A stretch of 64,000 nucleotides of DNA from Sarcomyxa edulis (Eukaryota; Basidiomycota; Agaricomycetes; Agaricales; Mycenaceae). Position numbers and translations under genes: made by a program. The notes below the pieces were generated by a model. It did not search any database, was not told the origin of the DNA, and worked only from the letters and a program-made list of their open reading frames with translations. The stretch spans positions 3,906,001-3,970,000 of the forward strand of contig QUOL01000001.1 of NCBI GenBank assembly GCA_009761415.1, written 5' to 3'. Within the stretch, counting starts at the first letter, position 1. Each line of letters begins with the position of its first letter. Positions 21,101 through 29,686 of the stretch are shown piece by piece.

Positions 21101-24100
21101 TCGGATTTTAAGGCGGCATCTTCCCCCACCCACTTGAATGACTTCGAGTCGGGTGAACAGGGGGGGAGTAAGACCGTGAGCGCTGCATTCCAATCTCCCA
21201 GACGGCGTCCACCTACTGTCGAAGTGGTCGAGGACGAATCTGAGGAGGAGCAAAGAAGGATGCCTACAGCGAAGAAACATCTGATAGAAGCAGTGGAGTT
21301 AAGCCAGGATGATCGGGACCGATGGGAAACGGAGCCAGACGACGATGACTCTGGAAGAAACCAAGTGGAAGAGGAGGCGGCACTTGAAACGGAGTTGCAG
21401 GATGAAGAAGTCGAAGCGTATGCTAATACTCGTACGGACGTGCCTTCCCGATGGGACGAACTAGCTGGGTCCCCTCCGGTTGACACTAAACCGCCGACGA
21501 TTGATGGTACGACTCGGTTAAGGAAGAAGAGAGTGGCTCCGGACGGCATGTCGGCGGTAGGAGTGTCAGTGGTGTCGATGAGAGGAAGGCTCGGCAGCCT
21601 CAAGGATGACGTTGTAGATCTGAGGCTGGACTCTTGTGCGGATGTGACTTTGGTGTCGGAAGAGTATTATCGATCGTTACTTTCTCCGCCGCCCATCAGG
21701 CAAGGGTTGAGAATGAAACTTTGCCAACTCACTGAGAAGGGTACTCGGCTCAGCGGATTCGTCCGTTTACCCGTACTCGTCGAGGATGAGGATGGAATGG
21801 TGTTGGAAACGGAAGCTGAGGCCTACGTAGTCCCTGGAATGTCGGTACCAATACTATTGGGGGAAGATTACCATCTTACCTACGAGGTCAGTGTGGACAG
21901 GAGTGTGGACGAAGGCACGAGAGTTCGGTTCGGGGGAACGCAATATTCAGTCAAGGCAGTTGGAGTCTCGAGGTCGGATGATGCTTCTAAGATCAGAAAG
22001 AGCGTGCACCTGTTACAAAGTATAGTGAAGGCAAAGCAACATCGACGAGACCGTGCTCGGCGGCATCGTAAAAAAGTCTTGACTCACCTGGAAGCTCATA
22101 CAATTCGAGCAGCGGAAACTTATAGGATCAAACCTCAACACACTGTCTCAATTCGAGTCGAAGGCAATTTTGAGGACGAAAGAGATTGGGTGGTTGAGAA
22201 GAATCTGCTGTCCAGTACAGATCCGTCTCATTTAGTGGTTCCTAATACGTTGATTTCTTCGAAAAACCCTTACGTGCCAGTCGCCAATCCCAGCAATCAT
22301 CCCCGCTATATTCGCAAGGGCGAAGTAGTGGGAACGATAGCTGACCCCAACTTGTTTTTCGACCGACCTACCAATCTCTTCCAGCTCGAGGCCTTGCATA
22401 AGATGGCCGCTCAAGCGACAGCGTTGATAGGTGCTGCCATGGAGGCTAACCCCCCTCAAAGCAAAGATGTCGAAGGAGAAGGGGATGACGCTTATGGCCC
22501 TAAAACAGCTGCGATGCCTGATCCAACAATCTATCCTTCTTCGGAGATGGAGAAGTTGATCGACGTGGGCAGTCTCCCCGACCACCTGAAAGATAAAGCT
22601 TGGAATATGATTCGGAAAAGAGTACGAGCTTTCGGGTTCGACGGTAGATTGGGACAACATCCGGCTAGAGTTCACATACGAACAGTCGACGGCCAGCAGC
22701 CCATTGCCGTTCCTATGTACGGCGCTTCCCCCGCGAAGCGGCTGGTCATAGACGAGCAATTGGACAAGTGGTTCGCTCAAGAAGTCATTGAGCCTTCGAT
22801 AAGCCCATGGAGCGCGCCAGTAGTAATCGCTTACAGGAACGGTAAAGCCCGATTCTGCGTGGACTACAGGAAATTGAACGCAGTAACGATCCCCGACGAG
22901 TTTCCGATTCCTCGTCAGTCGGAGATTCTATCCTCTCTATCAGGCGCGCAAGTCCTATCCTCGCTTGATGCGCTATCCGGATTCACTCAACTCGAGATGG
23001 ACCCAGGGGACGTCGAGAAGACGGCCTTTCGGACCCACCGAGGACTGTTCCAATTTCGCCGTATGCCCTTTGGGCTTCGAAACGGACCGTCAATATTTCA
23101 AAGAGTCATGCAATCCGTGTTGGCGCCGTACCTATGGCTTTTCTGTTTGGTTTATATCGATGACATCGTCATCTATTCGAAGACCTACGAAGAACATATT
23201 GAACATCTGGACAAGGTATTGGGGGCAATCGAGAAAGCTGGAATTACCTTATCGCCGAGCAAGTGCCATTTATTCTATTCTTCGATCCTGCTGTTGGGGC
23301 ATAAGGTCTCCAGGCTTGGGCTCTCCACTCATTTGGAGAAGGTACGCGCGATCCTCGAGCTCGACCGTCCTCGGAAAGTCTCCCAGCTACAGACTTTCTT
23401 AGGAATGATCGTTTACTTTTCGGCGTTCATACCGTTTTACGCAGACATCTGCTCACCTCTGTTCCAGTTGCTCCGCAAGGACTGTAAGTGGGACTGGGGG
23501 GCTGAGCAAGAAACGGCGTTTTGTAGAGCCAAAGATTCTTTGCGCAAAGCCCCGGTTCTAGGTCATCCCATGATGGGCAGTCCGTACCGCTTGTATACTG
23601 ACGCGTCCGACGTGGCTTTGGGGTGTGCATTACAGCAGATTCAACTGATACGAGTAGGCGACTTGAAAGGGACCAAAGCTTATAAAAGACTTCAGGATGC
23701 CTACAAAGCTGGATTGCCGCCCCCCAAGCTGACAGTGACCATCTCCCATTCCACTCACGATTCCCCGAAAGACGATCAGTGGGGCGAGACGTTCGACGAC
23801 TCCGAAGTGCATGTGGAGCGGGTTATAGGTTACTGGTCCCGGACTTTTAAGCCTGCGGAGACGCGGTATTCGACGACGGAGAGGGAAGCGTTAGCAGCAA
23901 AGGAGGGCTTGGTGAAGTTTCAACCCTTCATTGAAGGCGAAAGGATCCTGTTAGTAACCGACCACTCGGCACTACAGTGGGCGCGCACTTACGAGAACTC
24001 CAACCGGCGTCTGGCAGCCTGGGGCACGGTATTTGCGGCGTACAACGACTTGGAAATTGTCCATCGGCCTGGGAGAGTCCATTCGAACGTAGATCCTCTC

Positions 24101-25984
24101 TCACGACTTCCGAGATCCCCACCTTCGCATGTTTCTCCTCTAGTCGACTCGGACAAAGCTATAGAGACTAACAGGGATGTAGCGGCAGCACAAGAGGCGA
24201 TATCGGAAATCTTGCCGGCGAAACGCGCGACTTTTACAGCTTGGGACTTGGAGGATTGCCTGGAAAACGGTCGTTCGGTTTGGGCGGTGACTCGGAGCAG
24301 AACGCGAAGCGAAGTAGCCCCTGCGACTGTACCACCCACAGAGCCTACGGGGGGAGATGAAGCGGTCAGCTCCGACGACAAGAAACGGCCTAAACAGGAT
24401 GAGGAATCCACAGCGGAAGCCACCAATGACTATTGGAACGCCTCCAATCCACCTCCATCGATGCACGTACACATGGAAGAAGGATTCAGGCGAAAGTTCG
24501 TGGAGTCCTATAAGAAGGATCCCTTATTCGCGCGAGTATGGGATAGTCCTATAGGGCCCGATGACGAATGGATTCCAGGTCGCCGGTATTTCAAGGATGA
24601 GAATGGTCTCCTGTACTTCAGAGATGCGGATTATCAGCCGAGATTGTGCGTTCCGACAGAATATCGAAGTCAGATTCTGAGAGAGGCCCACGAAAGTCCC
24701 TATTCTACTGCGCACGCAGGTCCGGAGAAATTGTGGCAGAACTTAAGTCAGAGGTTTTACTGGAGACGGATGAAGGCTGATATCGTATTGTTCTGTAAAA
24801 CTTGCGACGTTTGTCAGAAGATCAAGTGGACCAACTTTAACAAGTATGGTTACCTGATGCCAAACCCTATTCCCGAACGACCATACCAGTCGGTGTCGAT
24901 GGACTTCATTGTGAATCTGCCATGGTCGGGGGAATTTAACGCCATATACGTAGTGGTGGACAGACTAACTAAGCACGCACAATTTATACCGACCACGAGC
25001 GCTATCGACTCCTCCGAATTTGCAAATCTCTTCGTCAAAAACGTAGCCTGTCGATTCGGTTTACCCGACAGCATCGTAACAGATAGGGATCCGCGTTGGA
25101 CTTCGGACTTTTGGAAGGGAGTGGCCAAGTCCTTGAAAACTCACATGTCGTTGTCGTCAGCGCACCATCCACAACATGACGGTCAAACGGAGATTGTGAA
25201 CAAGTACTTGGAAACCGTACTGCGTGCATATGTGGCTCAGAACAAAGCTTCGTGGGTCGACTGGCTGCCCCTTCTAGAGTTTTCGTACAACAACGCGGTC
25301 CATCGATCGACGGGCGTGTCCCCTTATTTCCTCTTGTACGGTTATCATCCGAAAGAGCCTTTAGACTACCTGATGGACCGAGATCGAAGGAGAAAGCGAG
25401 ATTATGGGTTGAAGGAAGACAGTCAAGAATTCCTAGAAGACATCGCGCTGCAGAGGGAAAGCGCTCGGTTAGCCATAGCGAAAGCTCAGGAGGATCAAGC
25501 GAGAGCTTACAACAAAGGAAGGAGACCGCCTCCTGAATTCAAAGTGGGCAGCAAGGTACTCGTGAACCCTCATTCCCTGGAGTGGCTGGAGTCAAAAGGG
25601 GAAGGCGTCAAATTGACGCAAAGGTGGATTGGCCCTTTCGAAGTTATGGAACGGGTGAATCCGAAGGTGTACCGACTGCGAATGAGCAACAAGTACCCAG
25701 GATCACCCGTCTTCAATATCCAGCACCTACGGAAATATGACGAATCTCCTGCAGATCTAGGCCAACGGGCAACCCTTCCTGAAACTCGAGACAAGAAACC
25801 CGAAGATCCAGAAGAGGAAGTGGAGAGAATCGTTGGTCACCGATGGGATAAACGACAAAAACGATACTTATACCTAGTTCGATGGGCGAACTACGGCCCT
25901 CAATTTGATACCTGGGAGCCCGCATTTCATCTGAAGAACGCTCCTTGGGTATTAAGGAAGTATCAGGTTGAACATGGCCTTTGA
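18173..25984 (+). CDS. Gag-Pol polyprotein with chromodomain
   Basis: A single frame encodes capsid/nucleocapsid, protease, reverse transcriptase, RNase H and integrase for retrotransposition. I start at 18173, the first in-frame ATG. The frame is already open from 17651, inside the LTR, and reads as Ser/Pro-rich protein, so an earlier non-AUG or spliced start is possible. In order by nucleotide: Gly/Pro-rich GGGGNGPPP repeats 19650-19960; gag core (LPAWDGNHDTAIQYFWDVQE) from about 20030; CCHC knuckle CKVCGSKNHWDREC near 20885; protease LRLDSCADVTLVSEEYY near 21620 (Asp-Ser-Cys in place of Asp-Ser-Gly); RT FCVDYRKLN near 22855 and YIDD near 23155; RNase H LYTDASDVALGCALQQ near 23595; integrase zinc finger (H..H..CKTCDVC) 24690-24820; the D, D and E of DDE near 24902, 25080 and 25190; chromodomain VERIVGHRWDKRQKRYLYLV and WANYGPQFDTWEP from 25820. 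There is no frameshift or stop between gag and pol. Confidence 0.95.
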   Translation: MAPLADDDGDRPRSATLDPADDEPTPTMTSLREGFETDGEENMSARSRVVQLSRKKQLDKRDILDRGWNSTEEGPRFSLNASLMLTVEYTVQELQDFTKRAGLMVPNRTKYFLVDPHDLLLSTLRGCGTLSELNVAWVSLSRRLELGLEFSDKYEAEYNNKTVPSSPASTASGIYEAWPRNSTRKEQLYYAIQNVPHQRSLYPEGAMNDIDRRKPIELVLPAPIALRNAFPERQSEDNPSLIYYDSLGRRIENIVPVRTSFKSGKDFQLPEDDSNVTRRDEKKRVSIDPQAYVSDSSGERDVPPHVEKDPTEVVQSPETPAPPAVPQVFGSRTPYKTAAGFFDSYPFKAPATSTAPEAVLPDVLSGLAAPFPYGKPPGMADFRRRASGIPFSPSNYQDYRTVPLATEENLTYPNTFPTSSRPDDSSGIADEDGTKDRQESGSTPEGDSGNPSWRYSRIPYQKRRGFLDEEGVGAKPPDSGRQDPPLDGNSGNGGHGPGRGGSGPGGGGFGWYPSSGGGGNGPPSGGGGNGPPPGGGGNGPPPGGGGYGPPPGGGGGYGPPPGGGGGYGPPPGGGGYGPPPGGGGNGPPDPNAGGGLPGNYPVAPYGYFVPTIKPEFKQDQLPAWDGNHDTAIQYFWDVQEIASFGGWIPSALGHWLWFKLEEGSDVRNWWSTLDSGRKAFMRQHYLNFLQLIKDDYLGNKWQVRMDLEFSQQRFRQKGHEKESPRAFISRRIIYTRMLANGDNGGPLEVFIVMQRAPIAWSATLNLDSIPDSATLYSRVVTHEETLLYSHRQVTSDVVTLDNLASSLRRIGYQNDAPRWRNRQGERKANAMLAIEPPPEDEIDRGAFRGEGNDQLESASIADVIAKQAYQTVKRRQRPPPKGGYLFNKNDHVVTKTGRPPPSPCKVCGSKNHWDRECPDYSAYTERMKRSGQSNSKEIEDEVSVMYNAAYHASLSEMLAGEALNVEAEPAENSNQQSDFKAASSPTHLNDFESGEQGGSKTVSAAFQSPRRRPPTVEVVEDESEEEQRRMPTAKKHLIEAVELSQDDRDRWETEPDDDDSGRNQVEEEAALETELQDEEVEAYANTRTDVPSRWDELAGSPPVDTKPPTIDGTTRLRKKRVAPDGMSAVGVSVVSMRGRLGSLKDDVVDLRLDSCADVTLVSEEYYRSLLSPPPIRQGLRMKLCQLTEKGTRLSGFVRLPVLVEDEDGMVLETEAEAYVVPGMSVPILLGEDYHLTYEVSVDRSVDEGTRVRFGGTQYSVKAVGVSRSDDASKIRKSVHLLQSIVKAKQHRRDRARRHRKKVLTHLEAHTIRAAETYRIKPQHTVSIRVEGNFEDERDWVVEKNLLSSTDPSHLVVPNTLISSKNPYVPVANPSNHPRYIRKGEVVGTIADPNLFFDRPTNLFQLEALHKMAAQATALIGAAMEANPPQSKDVEGEGDDAYGPKTAAMPDPTIYPSSEMEKLIDVGSLPDHLKDKAWNMIRKRVRAFGFDGRLGQHPARVHIRTVDGQQPIAVPMYGASPAKRLVIDEQLDKWFAQEVIEPSISPWSAPVVIAYRNGKARFCVDYRKLNAVTIPDEFPIPRQSEILSSLSGAQVLSSLDALSGFTQLEMDPGDVEKTAFRTHRGLFQFRRMPFGLRNGPSIFQRVMQSVLAPYLWLFCLVYIDDIVIYSKTYEEHIEHLDKVLGAIEKAGITLSPSKCHLFYSSILLLGHKVSRLGLSTHLEKVRAILELDRPRKVSQLQTFLGMIVYFSAFIPFYADICSPLFQLLRKDCKWDWGAEQETAFCRAKDSLRKAPVLGHPMMGSPYRLYTDASDVALGCALQQIQLIRVGDLKGTKAYKRLQDAYKAGLPPPKLTVTISHSTHDSPKDDQWGETFDDSEVHVERVIGYWSRTFKPAETRYSTTEREALAAKEGLVKFQPFIEGERILLVTDHSALQWARTYENSNRRLAAWGTVFAAYNDLEIVHRPGRVHSNVDPLSRLPRSPPSHVSPLVDSDKAIETNRDVAAAQEAISEILPAKRATFTAWDLEDCLENGRSVWAVTRSRTRSEVAPATVPPTEPTGGDEAVSSDDKKRPKQDEESTAEATNDYWNASNPPPSMHVHMEEGFRRKFVESYKKDPLFARVWDSPIGPDDEWIPGRRYFKDENGLLYFRDADYQPRLCVPTEYRSQILREAHESPYSTAHAGPEKLWQNLSQRFYWRRMKADIVLFCKTCDVCQKIKWTNFNKYGYLMPNPIPERPYQSVSMDFIVNLPWSGEFNAIYVVVDRLTKHAQFIPTTSAIDSSEFANLFVKNVACRFGLPDSIVTDRDPRWTSDFWKGVAKSLKTHMSLSSAHHPQHDGQTEIVNKYLETVLRAYVAQNKASWVDWLPLLEFSYNNAVHRSTGVSPYFLLYGYHPKEPLDYLMDRDRRRKRDYGLKEDSQEFLEDIALQRESARLAIAKAQEDQARAYNKGRRPPPEFKVGSKVLVNPHSLEWLESKGEGVKLTQRWIGPFEVMERVNPKVYRLRMSNKYPGSPVFNIQHLRKYDESPADLGQRATLPETRDKKPEDPEEEVERIVGHRWDKRQKRYLYLVRWANYGPQFDTWEPAFHLKNAPWVLRKYQVEHGL
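19650..19960 (+). repeat. Gly/Pro-rich coding minisatellite in gag
   Basis: About nine tandem 27-36 nt units encode GGGGNGPPP / GGGGYGPPP. It is low-complexity and probably disordered, located just before the gag core. Copy number is likely to vary between element copies. Confidence 0.85.
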
Positions 25985-26022
25985 AGTGACGTCCCTAAAA
26001 ACTCGATCTGAATGTTTTCTTT

Positions 26023-26026
<4 letters not shown>

Positions 26027-26078
<52 letters not shown>
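26027..26078 (+). repeat. (TC)26 microsatellite inside the retroelement
   Basis: An uninterrupted TC dinucleotide run of 52 nt lies 40 bp after the gag-pol stop. It begins a strongly pyrimidine-rich stretch that continues to about 26230. Confidence 0.95.
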
Positions 26079-26082
<4 letters not shown>

Positions 26083-26176
26083 CCAGCGTATTTTCATTTC
26101 TGCTTTTCTATTTCACTAATTTCATTGACCGTTTTATCACTGCTATTCTTTCTTTTCATTCTCCGTCCAAACACTT

Positions 26177-26422
26177 TTGAACAATATTTCTTATTTCTTA
26201 CTCTTTTATTTTCCCCTTTCCGTTCCTCGCGGAACTTCAGCCACCGGCCCGGGCGGTACCAAACTCGCGTGCGTCTTTCTTTTGTTCGACGAATACGGAA
26301 ATTCCAATTCCCCCCTCGAACGAGGGAAGGGCCACATAACTCTTCCTCCTCCCATCTCGGTGCTCTACGACGGACGCGATAACCAGCCTTGGATATCCAG
26401 GTTGACCAAGTCCCAGAGCTGA
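26177..26422 (+). other. Possible upstream coding extension of ORF2, closed by one TGA
   Basis: The frame of ORF2 is also open from 26177 to TGA at 26420-26422 and reads as plausible protein (LACVFLLFDEYGNSNSPLER, then HITLPPPISVLYDGRDNQPW). After the TGA it stays open to the ORF2 ATG at 26468. A 45-nt GT...AG segment (about 26403-26447) has a length divisible by three and contains the TGA, so splicing would fuse the two parts. Readthrough or decay are the alternatives. Confidence 0.35.
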
Positions 26423-26467
26423 CGACGTTGTACTTGGAAACCCAGTTCAACGGAAGTCCATCGTGAA

Positions 26468-29173
26468 ATGGAGGCGCTTTTCCGTAACTCCCTAGGAATC
26501 ATTCCTCGACCCGAGATCCTCGAAGTCGACAAAGTAACCGTCGTATGCCTCAACTCATCCGCCGACAATATTCCGCTGGGTATCTTGGATTTCAACCTCA
26601 AGCAGAACTACCCGACTGCTTACGGCAAAGCGGGTATTTTGCTCGAGTACGAGTGGACGAAAGAGGTTCTGTGGTATCTGTACGCTCATCACTGGGGACC
26701 TTGGATTTCCCAGGATGATGAGGACCCTTGGGTCTGGTACCTGGATCTCAATCGCTCCTCCGGACCCGAGCAGGTCGAAGGTCGCAAAGCTTTCAGGTTA
26801 CCCGATCTGTGGGTCAACAGGGCGCGTAAAACGATTATCGAGCTCCAACGGTGCTGTTTATCTATTCGCCACGGTACTTCGTACGGGAAGCGATCCCCCT
26901 TCCCTTACTTTCCTGATTTCAAGATCCTTCAGAAGGAGTACGAGGACGAGCACGATGTCGAAGTCGTTGCTGCCGCTGTAAAACGATGTGTCCTCGACGC
27001 CAGGGGTTTCCTGACCTGGTGGATTCACTCCGCTGGTGACTGGGCTGAAGGGCTGAAACCCGAAGCCGTTGAATTGATCCTCGAGATGAAATTGGGAAGT
27101 AGGCGAAAGAGAGGAGTCATGATCAATCTAGCTCGAGACTGGAGACAGGTCAACATAGCTCACCTGGTGGCTCACGACGTTCCCGTTTACTACATCTGGA
27201 CCGAGAGGGAAGCGCGCGACTCTCGTTTCTCTCGTTTCAACCCCTCCTTCTTACGGACGTATCATAACTACGTCAGTTCCAGAATCGACCTAGAGGAAGT
27301 TCACGCGGAGGACGTGCCTGGTCTCCTCTTGGATCACCCCCATGTACTTGACTACGACGAATTTTGCCAACTGAAGAGTCCGGTGTGGGACAGGAACGCT
27401 GGTGATCCAAGACTTTCTGGACCAGAGTACCACGCATATATCATGGACTTCGAGGACTGGAAACCTCGCGAGCTGAAGCCTGGTTGGGAGGTCGAACGGG
27501 CAGAAAGATTCTTCCATTATCGCCTGATCAATGACTCGAAAGAGAAACGCCAGCTCTTCTGGCGCTTTAGGGAACGCAGCACTAGTGGGGACGACGCTCG
27601 CTCGGCTACATCGTTTGAAAACGAGTATATTAGTAGTCAGATAAGAGAGATCTACAAATGTCGTTACGCTCCGTTGCCGGGACAGGTCTACGACGTGGAG
27701 ACAGGCCGAGAAATCAGTAAACCCGACGCCAAAAGGCTCGTCTCGAAGCGTCAACGTCAACCGGATCCCCCTTTGCCCTTAGACTTGAGAATGGAGACAG
27801 ACTCAGTCAATACGGGATTAGGAGCGTTGCCGGCGTCAGATCGTTCTACCGATTTTGAGGATAGAGGACGCCCTTATTCTCGCCCGAGGGATCAGTCAAC
27901 TCAGAAGCAGAAGAGAGTTCAACCTTACAACGCCAAAACCCTCAGATCTACAGTGCATAAGGACGAGACCCGCGATTACCGCAAGTTCGAGAGTAACCAC
28001 TACCAAACCTATCCGGTCTCAGCTTGGGTGGATCGAATGAGGGCGGCCGCTTCTCCTAGGGAGAGCAGTCTACAGAGGCGTCTCGGAGTCGACGACCGGT
28101 CATTCGTGTCTAGTTGGGATACTGAAGACAGAGAGAATATCCACGAGGAGATGGAAGTCGAACGTGTGGCCAACGAGGAACTCAGAAGTACGACGCTATC
28201 TCGCCTAGAGGGGTGGGCGCGCAAGTTTATCGTCCTCAGTCCGCCCAGCGAAGTCACTGCGGTACCTCCGTCGTGCCGTTGGAACATGGAGCTTATCAGT
28301 AAAGGCGTTCTTCACTTGCGGGATAGAAACTCTGCGATTATGTTGCGCCTTCTCGCGAACACTAACTCGGAGTTGCTCACCATCAAGGACGTCCTGACCA
28401 GAGCCATCGAACGCGGCTACGAGTTCGCAATATTCCTTAATCCGGTGGATATCCCTTTCTTTCGACCCGCTTGGCTGACACCTATGGACTATGCGGCCGA
28501 GATTTATTACACCATCGGTTTTAGCACTCCAGTACTCGAGTACGGTCGAGGTGGTGGGGAATTATATGATCGATACCGCGCCCAAGTGCTAGATATATTG
28601 AGAAGGCCGCATGCGAGAGCTTTCATTGGGAAAGGGGGGGTTCTATCCTGGATCGCTAGACGTTACGGCGGAAATGACCTAGTCCGGCAGTTCATGAATG
28701 GGCCTTCTGTCCAAGTCACCTTACACCAGCGCGGCCTAGTGGACAAGGACGATTTCTCTTTCGCGCAAACCGACCACGTTTCCCGGGAAGAGGAGGCTGC
28801 CCTGTGCGGGTACCTGAAGTACGGCAGCCAGGAGACTGACAAATGGATCTACCCGACCGAGGAGCTTCTCCGAGCTCATCTACCTCATTACCACGGCGAT
28901 CTCAATGCAGCGACGGAAGGCATAGTGTTGGATCGAGTCTACCGTAGGCTGGAGAAAGGTCGCGTGGAGCCGCTTTCTCGAGGAGGTTGGCGCGACTTCT
29001 TGCGCAGTACCGGGCATACAGGATGGCAAGCACCAGGCTACGTGCCCACCAACGATGACTTCACGGAAGCAAACAACGATCTAATGTCTACCTTCCAGAA
29101 GGGCTGGCAACGAATTCCTCTACGAGGCCTGGTGATACCCGAGGACCCAAAGAACATCGCAACCGGAAAGTAG
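26468..29173 (+). CDS. Second retroelement ORF, 901 aa, function unknown
   Basis: A long intact sense ORF lies between pol and the 3' LTR. Its TAG stop (29171-29173) lies inside the polypurine tract. I do not recognise the family: no gag, protease, RT, integrase, envelope signal peptide or convincing membrane segment is seen. The N-terminal 400 residues look globular and Trp/Tyr-rich (LWYLYAHHWGPWISQDDEDP, FLTWWIHSAGDWAEGLKPEA, VYYIWTEREARDSRFSRFNP, EYHAYIMDFEDWKPREL). A central segment at about residues 410-560 is charged and low-complexity. A second globular part follows (WMELISKG-like region, IFLNPVDIPFFRPAWLTPMD, GKGGVLSWIARRYGG, YPTEELLRAHLPHYHGD). Absence of stops over 2.7 kb and its position argue that it is maintained with the element. 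An accessory or captured host gene is inferred. Confidence 0.8.
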   Translation: MEALFRNSLGIIPRPEILEVDKVTVVCLNSSADNIPLGILDFNLKQNYPTAYGKAGILLEYEWTKEVLWYLYAHHWGPWISQDDEDPWVWYLDLNRSSGPEQVEGRKAFRLPDLWVNRARKTIIELQRCCLSIRHGTSYGKRSPFPYFPDFKILQKEYEDEHDVEVVAAAVKRCVLDARGFLTWWIHSAGDWAEGLKPEAVELILEMKLGSRRKRGVMINLARDWRQVNIAHLVAHDVPVYYIWTEREARDSRFSRFNPSFLRTYHNYVSSRIDLEEVHAEDVPGLLLDHPHVLDYDEFCQLKSPVWDRNAGDPRLSGPEYHAYIMDFEDWKPRELKPGWEVERAERFFHYRLINDSKEKRQLFWRFRERSTSGDDARSATSFENEYISSQIREIYKCRYAPLPGQVYDVETGREISKPDAKRLVSKRQRQPDPPLPLDLRMETDSVNTGLGALPASDRSTDFEDRGRPYSRPRDQSTQKQKRVQPYNAKTLRSTVHKDETRDYRKFESNHYQTYPVSAWVDRMRAAASPRESSLQRRLGVDDRSFVSSWDTEDRENIHEEMEVERVANEELRSTTLSRLEGWARKFIVLSPPSEVTAVPPSCRWNMELISKGVLHLRDRNSAIMLRLLANTNSELLTIKDVLTRAIERGYEFAIFLNPVDIPFFRPAWLTPMDYAAEIYYTIGFSTPVLEYGRGGGELYDRYRAQVLDILRRPHARAFIGKGGVLSWIARRYGGNDLVRQFMNGPSVQVTLHQRGLVDKDDFSFAQTDHVSREEEAALCGYLKYGSQETDKWIYPTEELLRAHLPHYHGDLNAATEGIVLDRVYRRLEKGRVEPLSRGGWRDFLRSTGHTGWQAPGYVPTNDDFTEANNDLMSTFQKGWQRIPLRGLVIPEDPKNIATGK

Positions 29174-29178
29174 GGGGG
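29165..29178 (+). other. Polypurine tract
   Basis: GGAAAGTAGGGGGG lies four bases before the 3' LTR, the expected plus-strand primer. It overlaps the ORF2 stop codon. Confidence 0.75.
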
Positions 29179-29181
29179 CTC

Positions 29182-29681
29182 TGTGACGTATGTCAGGATC
29201 CGGCCACGGACTCGGGGGCGTTATCTTTTCTTTTATACTTGATTTACTTTCCGTTACGATTGACGTCCGCCTAAAGGGCGGTGTATTCCTTCAACAGGAC
29301 TTAGAATAACGTTTGTGACTAGGTAGTTACGTAGTCACAGTCACGTCTAGTTACGGCGCTACAACAGCGCCTAATCTTTATCATCTTTTTACCATCCACA
29401 TTTGCCTGAGCCTCGAGAGTCCGACTAATCGTCGACCGTAGGCTTGCGGGCATTGGGCGGAACTTATCTTCACTAGCAACCTTACAGCTCTCCCGTGGAT
29501 TCCCGGGGAGAGAAGATCTCACGAGAAACCCTACCTGGAAACCCGGTAGGCAGTGAGATCTGAACTGATAAGGTTGTGGACTACTTCGTAGGCTTTCCCA
29601 CCAAGGAAGATCAACACTAGAATTCGCCAGGTACTCGTTGGGCTACTCGAACTAGCTACTAAATTCCGTACGTGTCTCACA
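29182..29681 (+). repeat. 3' LTR (500 bp)
   Basis: This is the same sequence as 17177-17676 as far as can be read, TGTGACG to CTCACA, followed by the second ATATC target copy. Confidence 0.95.
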
Positions 29682-29686
29682 ATATC
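29682..29686 (+). repeat. Target-site duplication ATATC (right)
   Basis: Second copy of the 5-bp duplication flanking the element. Confidence 0.93.

Larger units (their letters stand above)
17177..29681 (+). mobile_element. Ty3/gypsy chromodomain LTR retrotransposon (chromovirus), 12.5 kb, complete
   Basis: Order: 500-bp LTR, primer-binding site, gag-pol in one frame with chromodomain, a TC microsatellite, a second 901-codon ORF, polypurine tract and 500-bp LTR. The gene order PR-RT-RNaseH-integrase and the C-terminal chromodomain define a chromovirus, a lineage common in basidiomycetes. Both LTRs read as identical, all catalytic motifs are present and no frame break occurs in gag-pol, so the copy is recent and probably autonomous. 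At 12.5 kb it is about twice the size of a simple chromovirus. The excess comes from a long Ser/Pro/Gly-rich gag region and the extra ORF. It sits between two A1 protease copies. Confidence 0.96.

Noticed and set aside
26094..26450. 118-codon minus-strand ORF inside the retroelement.
   Set aside because: Purine-rich complement of a pyrimidine tract; it is antisense to the candidate ORF2 extension and no motif is visible.
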